A DNA stretch of 64,000 nucleotides from assembly GCA_020638975.1 (NCBI GenBank), contig JACKHN010000012.1:62001-126000 (forward strand), given 5' to 3'. This document shows, piece by piece, positions 1 through 6,969 of this stretch (position 1 is its first letter; the number at the start of each line of letters is the position of its first letter). The translations under genes were made by a program, and so were the position numbers. This DNA comes from Planctomycetaceae bacterium. Lineage in GTDB: Bacteria; Planctomycetota; Planctomycetia; Pirellulales; Pirellulaceae. Under the pieces are notes generated by a model. It was not told the DNA's origin. It saw nothing but the letters and a program-made list of their open reading frames with translations, and did no database searches.

Positions 1-2
1 TC

Positions 3-1586
3 CTTGTCGTCGACGACGAACCGGCGGACTTGAATTTGATCGCCCGCAGTCTGGAGAAGGCCGATCATGAGGTGGTTACCGCCGAGTCGGCGAAGGCGGG
101 GCTAAAGCTGCTGCAAAGCAAATCTCCGGCGGTGGCGGTTCTGGATGTGATGCTGCCCGATGGCAATGGGCTCGACGTGCTGAAGCGCATCCGCGAACTC
201 GACGAACGTATTCCCGTCATCTTTGTCACGGCCAGCGGAGACAGCGCAACGGCGATCGAGGCGATGAAGACCGGGGCGCTCGACTATCTGGTCAAACCAA
301 TTGACGTCGTTGAGCTGCGGAAGGTCGTGCAACGCGCGCTCGAGATTCACGCCCTGACCGACAAACCGATCGCGATGAACGTCGAACGTGCCGCCGCCGA
401 TGCGCATTCGATCATCGGTCGCTGCCACGCGATGCAGGAAGTTTATAAGTCGATCGGCATTGTGGCAGGCCAGAATGTTACGGTGTTGATCCGAGGCGAA
501 AGCGGTACCGGAAAGGAACTGGTAGCACGGGCCTTGTACCAACATAGCAACCGTGTCCAAGGGCCATTCTTGGCCGTAAACTGTGCTGCCATCCCCGAAG
601 CGCTGCTGGAAAGCGAGCTGTTCGGGCACGAACGAGGAGCCTTCACCGGAGCCGATCGGAAACGCATCGGCAAGTTCGAACAATGTGATGGCGGCACGTT
701 GTTTCTCGATGAGATTGGCGATATGTCACCCGTCCTGCAAAGCAAATTACTCCGCGTTTTGCAGGAGAAAACGTTCGAGCGTGTGGGCGGCAACGAAACG
801 ATTAAGACCAGCGTACGTGTCATTGCGGCCACGAATCGAAACCTTGAAAAGATGGTCTCCGAAGGCCAGTTCCGCGGCGACTTGTACTACCGGCTGAATG
901 GATTCACCATCCACTTGCCAGCTCTGCGCGAACGCAGTGGTGACCTGGAGTTGTTGGTGGACCACTTCCGTGCGCTGGCGAATCAGGATCTCGACAAAGA
1001 GGTTCGCACGGTGGCAGCCGATGCAATGGAAGTGCTTCGGACGTACCACTGGCCAGGCAATATTCGTGAGCTGCAAAACGTCATTCGCCAGGGCGTATTG
1101 AAGACTACCGGACCGGTGTTAATGGCCGACTTCCTTCCCGATTCGATTCGACATAAGGCCGATGAGGCTGTTTCGCCAGCCGCTCATGTGTCCAATGGCA
1201 GTCTTGATCGATTGATTGAAGAGCGGCTTGACGGACATTCGTCGCAGCTCTACGACGACATCATTAGCTACGCTGAAGAACGTCTTGTCTCGCGAGTGCT
1301 GTCGCGCACCAACGGCGACAAGACGGAAGCCTCGCGATTACTGGGCATCAATCCGGCTCTGATGCGATCCAGCGCCGCACTGCAATTGCTCGACCTAAAT
1401 CACCTAGACGGGGATGCACACTTGACCCCGCTGATTCGCCCCGGCATGACCATGGAAGAGATCGAGAAGGAAGCCATTCGGCGTGCTCTCGAACAATCCA
1501 ACGGCTCCCGGAAAGACGCCGCTGAAACGCTCGGTATCAGCGTCCGCACGATGCAACGCAAGGTGAAGGACTACGAATTGGAATAG
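3..1586 (+). CDS. Sigma-54-dependent response regulator (NtrC family), 5' end outside the window
   Basis: The reading frame is open from base 3, and its first visible residues (LVVDDEP) are the acidic start of a receiver domain, so the true start lies left of the window. Order of parts: receiver with phospho-acceptor Asp at 144-146; AAA+ domain with Walker A GESGTGKE from 495, the sigma-54 contact loop GAFTGA at 636-653 and Walker B GGTLFLDE near 690; then two Fis-type helix-turn-helix segments. The first (near 1290-1365, NGDKTEASRLLGIN) looks worn in its recognition helix. The second is intact at the C-terminus (SRKDAAETLGISVRTMQRK). Family knowledge: such proteins are phosphorylated by a histidine kinase and use ATP to open sigma-54 promoters. 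Several sigma-54-type promoters lie downstream, so it is a plausible, unproven activator of them. Identification is firm; the target set is inference. Confidence 0.95.
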   Translation, partial: LVVDDEPADLNLIARSLEKADHEVVTAESAKAGLKLLQSKSPAVAVLDVMLPDGNGLDVLKRIRELDERIPVIFVTASGDSATAIEAMKTGALDYLVKPIDVVELRKVVQRALEIHALTDKPIAMNVERAAADAHSIIGRCHAMQEVYKSIGIVAGQNVTVLIRGESGTGKELVARALYQHSNRVQGPFLAVNCAAIPEALLESELFGHERGAFTGADRKRIGKFEQCDGGTLFLDEIGDMSPVLQSKLLRVLQEKTFERVGGNETIKTSVRVIAATNRNLEKMVSEGQFRGDLYYRLNGFTIHLPALRERSGDLELLVDHFRALANQDLDKEVRTVAADAMEVLRTYHWPGNIRELQNVIRQGVLKTTGPVLMADFLPDSIRHKADEAVSPAAHVSNGSLDRLIEERLDGHSSQLYDDIISYAEERLVSRVLSRTNGDKTEASRLLGINPALMRSSAALQLLDLNHLDGDAHLTPLIRPGMTMEEIEKEAIRRALEQSNGSRKDAAETLGISVRTMQRKVKDYELE

Positions 1587-1591
1587 GAGTA

Positions 1592-1641
1592 AGTGGCTTT
1601 AGCTTCCAGCTTGCGATCCAGGTTCTTCGCAAGCTGGAAGC
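1592..1641. repeat. Left part of a palindromic intergenic repeat interrupted by the IS element
   Basis: A perfect 15-bp stem (1602-1616 with 1627-1641) and a 10-base loop follow the regulator's stop codon. If the IS element at 1641-3107 and one copy of the 7-bp CTGGAAG duplication are removed, this sequence joins 3115-3125 and the palindrome extends outward to AGTGGC...GCCACT with only two mismatches. It is therefore an older REP-type palindrome, possibly a transcription stop for the upstream gene, although no T run follows it. Confidence 0.8.
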
Positions 1642-3107
1642 CAATTCTGTTCGGCATGACATTTGCTAGCCGGATTTTCTTACGAATTGGGCTAGCTAGC
1701 CGTGGTTGTGTTTGTCATGATTGTGGGCATGGCGTCTAAGGATAACACCGACAAAGGCATCCAGGAAAGCGACCTCTCGGGGCTCCGCGATCTGCAGGCG
1801 ATGGCGAAGCTGCTTAAACCGCTGCACCGAATCGGCACGGAACGGGACAAGGCCAATAACCGTGACTTGCACATGGATCAGTACTGCTTGCTTGTGCTGA
1901 TGTGGCTCTACAACCCCATCATCGATTCGTTTCGCGGATTGCAACAATGCAGTGGTTTGAAGAACGTACAGAAGCGACTCGGCGTCGGGCGGGCTTCGCT
2001 GGGGTCGCTGTCCGAATCGGTCACGATCTTCGATCCAACGCCGCTCGCCGGACTGGCCGAAGAACTGAGTGACAAGCTGCCTGATCGTACGCCGGAGAAC
2101 TTCGCCTGCGTTGACAAGAAGATCACCGCCGTGGATGGATCGGTGTTTCGCTTGCTGGCTCAGATCGCTGAGCTGGCTTGGCTGCCCAAAGGCGATGGCA
2201 AGTCGTCCTGCGGCTATCGCTTGCATGCTCAATTTGAAGTCTTCAAAGGCACGCCCAGCCGCATCGACGTGACCGGTGCCAATCCCAAAGGCGAAGCGGA
2301 CGAGCGACGCGTGTTGGAGCGGACGGTCGAGGCCGGACGTTGTTATCTCATCGATCGTGGCTATGCCAAGTACGTGCTGTGGAACGCCATCGCTGCGGCG
2401 GACAGCCAGTATGTGTGTCGGCTGGGCGACGCGATACCGTACGAAGTGGTCCGCGAAAACGCACTGACCGACACGGATCGAAGTGCCAGCATCGTGAGCG
2501 ACCAGATCGTACAGTTTGGCACGGCCAACAGCCGCACGACTCCACCCGATCACTCCACGCGACTGGTGATTGTCAAGGTCAAGCCTCACGATAGTCGTCG
2601 CAGCAAGAACGGCGTCAGCGGCGCGAGCAGCGATGGCTACTTGCGGATCGTGACCAACAATCTAGACGTGCCCGCCGAGATCATTGCGGCGCTGTACGAG
2701 TTGCGTTGGACAATTGAGTTATACTTCCGCATCATCAAACAATTATTGGGCTGTCGCCATCTGCTGAGTACGAAAGCCAACGGCGTGACGATTCAGATCT
2801 ACATGGCGATCATCGCTTGCATCATGATCTTGGCGATGACAGGTAAGCTGCCAACGAAGCGGACGTATGAAATGATCTGCTTCTACTTGCTTGGCCTCGC
2901 CGAGTTGGAAGAGTTGGAGGCCCACATCCAACAACTTCCGCCGAAGTAGTCGCCACCGCGTTGTCCCGGGCATCGCGGCGGTTCACGCTGCGCACTCCCT
3001 AACCGCTCGCCACACCCTGCCGCCAACCATCACTCGACGAAGCACATGACACAGCATCCCGCGACAGGTAGGATGACTCCGGCAAACCACGTGCCGAACA
3101 GAATTGG
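1641..3107 (+). mobile_element. Complete IS4-family insertion sequence, 1,467 bp
   Basis: The element is bounded by perfect 16-bp inverted terminal repeats, CCAATTCTGTTCGGCA at 1641-1656 and its reverse complement at 3092-3107. They extend imperfectly to about 26 bp (22 of 26 matching). The flanks carry a 7-bp direct repeat CTGGAAG (1634-1640 and 3108-3114), read as the target-site duplication; one base either side is ambiguous. It holds a single transposase gene with an intact frame, so it may still be active. Its target is a palindromic repeat. Confidence 0.9.
1702..2949 (+). CDS. IS4-family DDE transposase
   Basis: A 415-residue DDE transposase catalysing cut-and-paste movement of the surrounding IS. 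The first catalytic Asp is probably in TAVDGSVFRLL, the second in LIDRGYAKY, and the Glu lies in the IS4 signature Y-x2-R-x3-E-x6-K, seen exactly as YELRWTIELYFRIIK near 2695-2740. The C-terminus is hydrophobic, as is common in this family. The start is uncertain: GTG at 1702, ATG at 1717 and ATG at 1729 are all possible and none has a clear ribosome binding site, which is usual for IS genes. No frameshift or internal stop is seen. It is the only gene in the element. Confidence 0.93.
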   Translation: MVVFVMIVGMASKDNTDKGIQESDLSGLRDLQAMAKLLKPLHRIGTERDKANNRDLHMDQYCLLVLMWLYNPIIDSFRGLQQCSGLKNVQKRLGVGRASLGSLSESVTIFDPTPLAGLAEELSDKLPDRTPENFACVDKKITAVDGSVFRLLAQIAELAWLPKGDGKSSCGYRLHAQFEVFKGTPSRIDVTGANPKGEADERRVLERTVEAGRCYLIDRGYAKYVLWNAIAAADSQYVCRLGDAIPYEVVRENALTDTDRSASIVSDQIVQFGTANSRTTPPDHSTRLVIVKVKPHDSRRSKNGVSGASSDGYLRIVTNNLDVPAEIIAALYELRWTIELYFRIIKQLLGCRHLLSTKANGVTIQIYMAIIACIMILAMTGKLPTKRTYEMICFYLLGLAELEELEAHIQQLPPK

Positions 3108-3125
3108 CTGGAAGCTTACGCCACT
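3108..3125. repeat. Target-site duplication and right arm of the interrupted palindrome
   Basis: CTGGAAG (3108-3114) repeats the bases just left of the IS. Together with the following CTTACGCCACT it completes the palindrome whose other arm lies at 1592-1616. Confidence 0.8.
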
Positions 3126-3130
3126 GTTTT

Positions 3131-3217
3131 CGGACAAATTCTTCCCCACGACAGTTTGTCCGCGCCGGACAAACTGACACGCCAGCCGTCAATTTGTCGC
3201 TACTTAGGATTTGTCCC
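3131..3217. promoter_or_regulatory. Cluster of five GGACAAA-type motifs, including an 11-bp palindrome
   Basis: The core (C/G)GGACAAA(T/C)T or a close variant occurs at 3131-3140 (+), 3152-3162 (-), 3166-3176 (+), 3190-3200 (-) and 3207-3217 (-). The second and third copies form a perfect palindrome, CAGTTTGTCCG / CGGACAAACTG, with a 3-base loop. A similar cluster lies at 4405-4470 between two divergent promoters. I infer a protein-binding array; the protein is unknown. Confidence 0.45.
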
Positions 3218-3243
3218 AAGATATATTCCCGATTAAGCGGAAC

Positions 3244-3285
3244 GGCGCAAGCCGTCCGGTGTCGCGATACCGGACGGCTTGCGCC
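3244..3285. repeat. Perfect 17-bp stem-loop (REP-like palindrome)
   Basis: GGCGCAAGCCGTCCGGT at 3244-3260 pairs perfectly with 3269-3285 across the loop GTCGCGAT. It lies just past the 3' end of the minus-strand gene ending at 3330. It could end that transcript, though there is no T tract, or it may be a dispersed REP element. Confidence 0.75.
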
Positions 3286-3329
3286 CTACCGCTACGTTTC
3301 GATCCAAGAAGTCATTTCGGGACTATCTC

Positions 3330-3815
3330 TCAATCCCCAACGCCGATGTCAACGCAGAAGGCTTCCTGAAGCAGATCGGATTCGCGGGCTTGGAAGTGGC
3401 GAATGGCGGTGATGAGCCAGGCGAGACGCTGGCGGATGTCGCCAACCTCTGGCAGCTCGGCGTCGTCGACGTTGGTGAATTGCTCGCGAAGGGAATTGAT
3501 TTGTCGAGCAAGGTCTGCGTATTCGTCACGAAGATGACGCACTTGACGTTCGAAGCGGGGTGCTCTTTCAAGGATTTCGGCAAGAGCACCTTCGCCGGAT
3601 TTCAGTTCCTTCGTCTGTGCTTCCATCGCTTCTTCCAGGACGCCCAGCGCAGCCGTGACTCGTTTCTGCCACGCCAGTTCGCGACTCACTGCACCCGCCG
3701 CGAGACTCGCTTCGAGCGCGGCCATTGCCTTGAGCATGCGAGCGCGATCGTCGCGACTGGCTTGAATGGCGGCATCGTGCTTCGTCTGAGAAGTGGTTTT
3801 AACGGTGTTGCCCAT
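3330..3815 (-). CDS. Hypothetical 161-residue coiled-coil protein
   Basis: I do not recognise a named family. The product is almost entirely helical and charged, with Ala/Glu/Leu/Arg heptad-like stretches (for example LEEAMEAQTKELKSGEGALAEIL, here described rather than assigned) and no signal peptide or membrane segment, so it is probably a cytoplasmic coiled-coil protein. The ATG at 3815 has GGAGA about nine bases upstream. It lies 26 bases after the stop of the secreted protein gene at 3842-4243 on the same strand, so the two form an operon. That operon is divergent from the small heat-shock genes and has its own sigma-54-like element at 4361-4376. A role in the same stress response is inferred from context only. 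Confidence 0.7.
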   Translation of the reverse strand: MGNTVKTTSQTKHDAAIQASRDDRARMLKAMAALEASLAAGAVSRELAWQKRVTAALGVLEEAMEAQTKELKSGEGALAEILERAPRFERQVRHLRDEYADLARQINSLREQFTNVDDAELPEVGDIRQRLAWLITAIRHFQARESDLLQEAFCVDIGVGD

Positions 3816-3841
3816 TCTCTGTCTCCGTATTGCGATAGAAG

Positions 3842-4243
3842 TTAAACTCGCGTGGTGTTGGTTCGAAACGCAAGACGGTCTCGTTCGAATCGTTCAATCT
3901 CTTCTACACCCGTCGTAGGACGCAAAGCGGCCATCGTGTCAGTCCCCGGCCCGGTTGGTCGTTTGTCCGAGGGCATGTCGCCGCGAGGCTGATTCATCTC
4001 GTCGTAAGCAACCGCCTGCCACGTTGGCGGTGAACCACGCATCGTCCCTCGGATGTTCGAGGGCAACTCCTCGGTTACGGCGGAAATCGCCCACCGAGGG
4101 CTCGAACCCAGTGAACTTTTGGTTGGTTCGACGCCGCGTTCCGGCAGCGGGTCGATGACACCGCTTTCTGAAGTCTCCTGCGTCATAAAGAGCACCAGCA
4201 GAAGAGACAGCAACGCGTTCCAGGACATCGTTGTTGTGATCAT
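3842..4243 (-). CDS. Hypothetical 133-residue exported protein
   Basis: The N-terminus, MITTTMSWNALLSLLLVLF, is a short hydrophobic segment fitting a signal peptide or membrane anchor. The rest is Pro/Thr/Arg-rich, without cysteines or known motifs. The start is well supported: AGGAGGA stands seven bases before the ATG at 4243. It is the first gene of a two-gene minus-strand operon with the coiled-coil gene at 3330-3815. The operon shares its upstream region with the divergent small heat-shock operon. Function unknown. Confidence 0.65.
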   Translation of the reverse strand: MITTTMSWNALLSLLLVLFMTQETSESGVIDPLPERGVEPTKSSLGSSPRWAISAVTEELPSNIRGTMRGSPPTWQAVAYDEMNQPRGDMPSDKRPTGPGTDTMAALRPTTGVEEIERFERDRLAFRTNTTRV

Positions 4244-4360
4244 TGCTATGTCCTCCTTTATTGAGTGTGTGATCTGTCTGTACTCTCGTAACCCGCAGCG
4301 TAAGCGAGGGAAAGGAGTCGTCCCCCTCGCTGACGCGTCGGGTTACCATTTGGCTCGATT

Positions 4361-4376
4361 CGCAAAGTACGTGCCG
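4361..4376 (-). promoter_or_regulatory. Candidate sigma-54 promoter, minus strand
   Basis: Read on the minus strand this is CGGCACG-TACT-TTGCG: the GG and GC doublets are exactly ten bases apart and most -24/-12 positions match (the consensus first T is C). It would start transcription near 4350, about 105 bases before the ATG at 4243. It faces the plus-strand element at 4511. Confidence 0.5.
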
Positions 4377-4385
4377 CAATCCTTT

Positions 4386-4470
4386 ACTCGCGATCCTCGC
4401 AGGCGACAAACTCTCACGTGCGGACAAATTGGCAGTCGCGGCTGACAAAGCTGCTGATCGCGAGTGACAA
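4386..4470. promoter_or_regulatory. Candidate enhancer/operator region between two divergent sigma-54-like promoters
   Basis: Two signals overlap here. A 10-bp inverted pair, ACTCGCGATC at 4386-4395 and GATCGCGAGT at 4456-4465, brackets the region. Four GACAA(A) motifs on the plus strand, at 4405, 4423, 4444 and 4466, are spaced 18, 21 and 22 bases, close to two helical turns. Sigma-54 activators bind such upstream sites, so a shared activator for both directions is a reasonable inference. Confidence 0.45.
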
Positions 4471-4510
4471 CTTTGCCGCAACCCCAAGCGATGCAGGCAC
4501 ATTTGTGAAT

Positions 4511-4526
4511 TGGCACGCATGTTGCT
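4511..4526 (+). promoter_or_regulatory. Sigma-54 promoter of the small heat-shock operon
   Basis: TGGCACG-CATG-TTGCT matches the -24/-12 consensus at every conserved position with exact spacing. Predicted start is near 4537, about 90 bases before the ATG at 4627. No CIRCE or clear sigma-70/sigma-32 promoter was noticed here. Confidence 0.85.
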
Positions 4527-4626
4527 TTTGTCTGTGCCAGAAAACAATCAACGCCGAGCCGCGAGAAGTATGGCCGGCATAAACCATGTTTCAGTTACGT
4601 CCGGCATGTCCGGAAGGAGGTGCAAG

Positions 4627-5064
4627 ATGTTAGCAACGAGATGGGAACCGCTGACTCAGATGAATCGGCTGCGTCACGAAATGGACCGGTTGTTTGACCG
4701 CTGGGGAGACAATCGACCACAGCAATACGCACGCAACACGTTCCCGCCACTCAATCTCTGGGAGAACGATGACAACTTGTTCGTCGAAGCCGAACTGCCT
4801 GGCTTCGCGCTCGAAGACTTGGAGATCATGGTCACGGGCGGAAACCAATTGAGCATCAACGGCGAACGCAAAGCCCCCGAATTGGAAGGCGGCACATGGC
4901 ATCGCCGTGAGCGAGGTTTTGGAAAGTTCAACCGCGCTCTGGAACTGCCCGGCTATGTCGACAGCGAGAACGTGTCGGCTGAGTTCAAGAACGGAGTCTT
5001 GACGATCACACTCCCCAAGCGGGAGGAAGTCAAACCTCGACGGATCGAGGTGAAAGTAAGTTAG
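4627..5064 (+). CDS. Small heat-shock protein (Hsp20/alpha-crystallin family)
   Basis: A 145-residue ATP-independent holdase that binds unfolding proteins in the cytoplasm. The alpha-crystallin domain spans roughly residues 38-145, with the typical ENDDNLFVEAELPGF strand, GERKAPE, RRERGFGKFNRALELP and the end signature FKNGVLTITLPK. The frame is open further upstream, but GGAAGGAGG ends about ten bases before the ATG at 4627 and the sigma-54 promoter lies at 4511, so this start is chosen. It is the first of three Hsp20 paralogues (next at 5215 and 5772) transcribed together. All three differ clearly in sequence, so they are old rather than recent duplicates. Confidence 0.95.
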   Translation: MLATRWEPLTQMNRLRHEMDRLFDRWGDNRPQQYARNTFPPLNLWENDDNLFVEAELPGFALEDLEIMVTGGNQLSINGERKAPELEGGTWHRRERGFGKFNRALELPGYVDSENVSAEFKNGVLTITLPKREEVKPRRIEVKVS

Positions 5065-5074
5065 TGTTGTGAAG

Positions 5075-5103
5075 TGAGCCGGCTTCCGCGTTTTGCCGGC
5101 TCA
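5075..5103. repeat. 9-bp stem-loop between two hsp20 genes
   Basis: TGAGCCGGC (5075-5083) pairs with GCCGGCTCA (5095-5103) across an 11-base loop, directly after the first hsp20 stop codon. No T run follows, so it is more likely an mRNA processing or stability element than a terminator. Confidence 0.5.
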
Positions 5104-5214
5104 GGAAGATAGCGGGGTTCGGGCCTAGTGTCGCTGGCGACCCAGTGTTCCCGACCCCGCGGGGATCGAGAACAAACGGAAACAACTATCCTGCTCAGCA
5201 GAGGAGGTTTTACG

Positions 5215-5610
5215 ATGACTACGACATTGACAGAAACCAAGAACGGCAATGGCATGAGCCACGCGGAAACGACTCGCGATGCGACGACTTATTGCCCGCG
5301 GTTCGACATTTGGGAGACCGAAGATGAACTAGTTCTCTACGGCGACATGCCTGGCGTGACACCGGAGAATCTCGACATTCACTACGAGAACGGCCAACTA
5401 GGAATTCATGGCAAGGTGTGCCCGCGTCATGACGACATCAAGTTCTCGTACGGCGAGTATGGCATCGGCGACTATCACCGATCGTTTACCGTCGGAGAAG
5501 CAATTAATGCCGAAAAGATCTCCGCCGAATTGAAGCACGGCGTGCTGACGCTGCACCTGCCGAAGTCGGAGAAGGTCAAGCCGCGCAAGATCGAAATCAA
5601 GTCCGGTTAA
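5215..5610 (+). CDS. Small heat-shock protein, second paralogue
   Basis: A 131-residue Hsp20. The alpha-crystallin domain begins near residue 30 with PRFDIWETEDELVLYGDMPG and ends with LKHGVLTLHLPKSEKVKPRKI. The start ATG at 5215 has GAGGAGG nine bases upstream. The longer open frame back to 5128 has no such site. It is 150 bases after the first hsp20 and no separate promoter was recognised, so it is probably co-transcribed. An intrinsic terminator follows at 5681. Its short, Asn/Thr-rich N-terminal arm differs from the two neighbours, suggesting different oligomers or clients (inference). Confidence 0.95.
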   Translation: MTTTLTETKNGNGMSHAETTRDATTYCPRFDIWETEDELVLYGDMPGVTPENLDIHYENGQLGIHGKVCPRHDDIKFSYGEYGIGDYHRSFTVGEAINAEKISAELKHGVLTLHLPKSEKVKPRKIEIKSG

Positions 5611-5680
5611 TTCCGGACCACAACCGCGCACAAGCTGTGGCCGCCGGACGGAGCTTGTGATCTCGCGATGCACCATAACA

Positions 5681-5708
5681 GGCCTCGTCCGGCGGACGGG
5701 GCCTTTTT
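5681..5708 (+). terminator. Intrinsic terminator after the second hsp20
   Basis: A 10-bp GC-rich stem (5681-5690 with 5694-5703, one G-T pair) with a 3-base loop is followed directly by TTTTT (5704-5708). It divides the three-gene hsp20 set, so the third gene depends on read-through or on its own promoter. Confidence 0.8.
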
Positions 5709-5771
5709 CGTGAACTGATGACTCTTGGTCGTGCATTTTGCGGCCAAGAGCGGACATAGGAGGAAGGAAAG

Positions 5772-6257
5772 ATGTTAGGCAAACTAGTACCATGGAAGAA
5801 ACGCAATGGTCGTGGCGACATAACCGTTCGCCCTGAAGAAGACTTTGGGCTGTCGCAGTTTCGCGATGAGTTCAATTCCTTGTGGGATCGCTTTTGGGAT
5901 GACTGGCGCGGTGGATTGGCCGATTGGAATGGAGGCAATTGGTTCCGCGGCGTGAACCTGAACGAAGAGGAGAAGGAGTTCGTGCTGCATGCTGAACTGC
6001 CTGGCTTCGAGCCGGACGACATCGACATCAAAGTCAGCGGCAACATGCTGACCGTACGTGCCGAGCACAAGGACGAAGGCAACGGCAAGAACGGCTCGCG
6101 TTATCAGCGTTACGGCAGCTTTTTCGAATCGTTCTCGCTGCCCAGTGGAGTCGAAGCCGACAACATCGACGCTCGTTACCACAGTGGCGTGTTGGAAGTC
6201 CATCTGCCCAAGAGCAAGGACTACGAGACGAAGCGAATCCCAGTAACGGCCGCGTGA
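5772..6257 (+). CDS. Small heat-shock protein, third paralogue
   Basis: A 161-residue Hsp20 with a longer, Trp-rich N-terminal arm (residues 35-60, several W-D/W-R/W-N pairs). The alpha-crystallin domain follows from about residue 58: EEEKEFVLHAELPGFEPDDI, then YGSFFESFSLP and YHSGVLEVHLPKSKD near the end. AGGAGGAAGG lies just before the ATG at 5772. It follows the terminator at 5681-5708, so its expression may be weaker than, or separate from, the first two. The aromatic N-terminal arm in this family usually contacts substrates. Confidence 0.95.
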   Translation: MLGKLVPWKKRNGRGDITVRPEEDFGLSQFRDEFNSLWDRFWDDWRGGLADWNGGNWFRGVNLNEEEKEFVLHAELPGFEPDDIDIKVSGNMLTVRAEHKDEGNGKNGSRYQRYGSFFESFSLPSGVEADNIDARYHSGVLEVHLPKSKDYETKRIPVTAA

Positions 6258-6360
6258 TCGTCGACGCAACCAGCCTTTGGACGGGGCAGGCTGTCGCTCC
6301 CTCCAAAGTCCGCCGGCGGCATTCGTCGGCGGACACGCGCCTGCCCCGGTCTTGTGCTTC

Positions 6361-6386
6361 TGGTCTTCACCTTCGGGTGGAGACCA
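6361..6386 (+). promoter_or_regulatory. Leader stem-loop with a cUUCGg tetraloop
   Basis: TGGTCTTCACC (6361-6371) pairs with GGTGGAGACCA (6376-6386), with one G-T pair, closed by the very stable UUCG tetraloop on a C-G pair. It ends about ten bases before the ribosome binding site of the gene at 6409. No T run follows, so it may affect translation or message stability rather than end transcription. Confidence 0.6.
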
Positions 6387-6408
6387 ATAACGCAAAAGGA
6401 GAAGCCCA

Positions 6409-6933
6409 ATGTCGCGTCAAACCACAATTCAGTCCTGTGTAACCGTCGCGGCACTCACCGTCGCAGCGATCGCTCTGGTGCGAAGCAATTCGCAGCCCAT
6501 CCTGCTCAATGCCACTGCTGCTCACGGCTCCCAGCATATCAGCGTGGCGACCGTGCCGATCGATAGCGGCGTGGAAGCCATTGTTGTGTTGGACCACGTT
6601 ACACTGGAACTGACCGGCTACATTATGAACCCATACACTGGCAAGTTCTTTGCCGGATATTACACACAACTGGCCGACGAATTTGGTGTAAAACAAGGCA
6701 AAATCCCTGAGTTCACATTGATCGGCGGCCATGTTGATTTCCGACAGTTTACCGGGAACAACCGTCCGGCCGATGGAGTCATCTATGTGGCCGAAGCTTT
6801 ATCCGGCAAGATGATCGCCTACAGCATGCCGTGGAATGCAGCGTTTCGCTCGAATCCGCCTGCCGTTGCCAAGGCACCATTCATCCCGCTGGATTACACT
6901 TCGATCAGAACTTTCCCCGTACCGCAACCTTAG
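6409..6933 (+). CDS. Hypothetical exported 174-residue protein
   Basis: No family recognised with confidence. The N-terminus (about residues 8-27, CVTVAALTVAAIALV) is a hydrophobic signal or anchor; the rest is predicted beta-rich and soluble. It contains YIMNPYTGKFFAGYY and GVIYVAEALSGKMIAY segments suggesting repeated strand-turn-strand units. AAAAGGAG precedes the ATG at 6409 by about nine bases and a UUCG stem-loop stands immediately upstream. The gene lies between the hsp20 genes and the Usp gene and so may belong to the same stress island. It is not obviously broken. Confidence 0.75.
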   Translation: MSRQTTIQSCVTVAALTVAAIALVRSNSQPILLNATAAHGSQHISVATVPIDSGVEAIVVLDHVTLELTGYIMNPYTGKFFAGYYTQLADEFGVKQGKIPEFTLIGGHVDFRQFTGNNRPADGVIYVAEALSGKMIAYSMPWNAAFRSNPPAVAKAPFIPLDYTSIRTFPVPQP

Positions 6934-6969
6934 TTCGGCGTGCGATGTGTCGACGGCAAGTCCGGAGTA

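Noticed and set aside
1696..2589. 297-codon minus-strand frame opposite the transposase
   Set aside because: It lies wholly inside a well-supported transposase and its product has no recognisable fold; it is a shadow frame of GC-rich coding DNA.
4386..4465. Possible CIRCE (HrcA) element
   Set aside because: The inverted pair is ACTCGCGATC/GATCGCGAGT with 60 bases between, not TTAGCACTC-N9-GAGTGCTAA.
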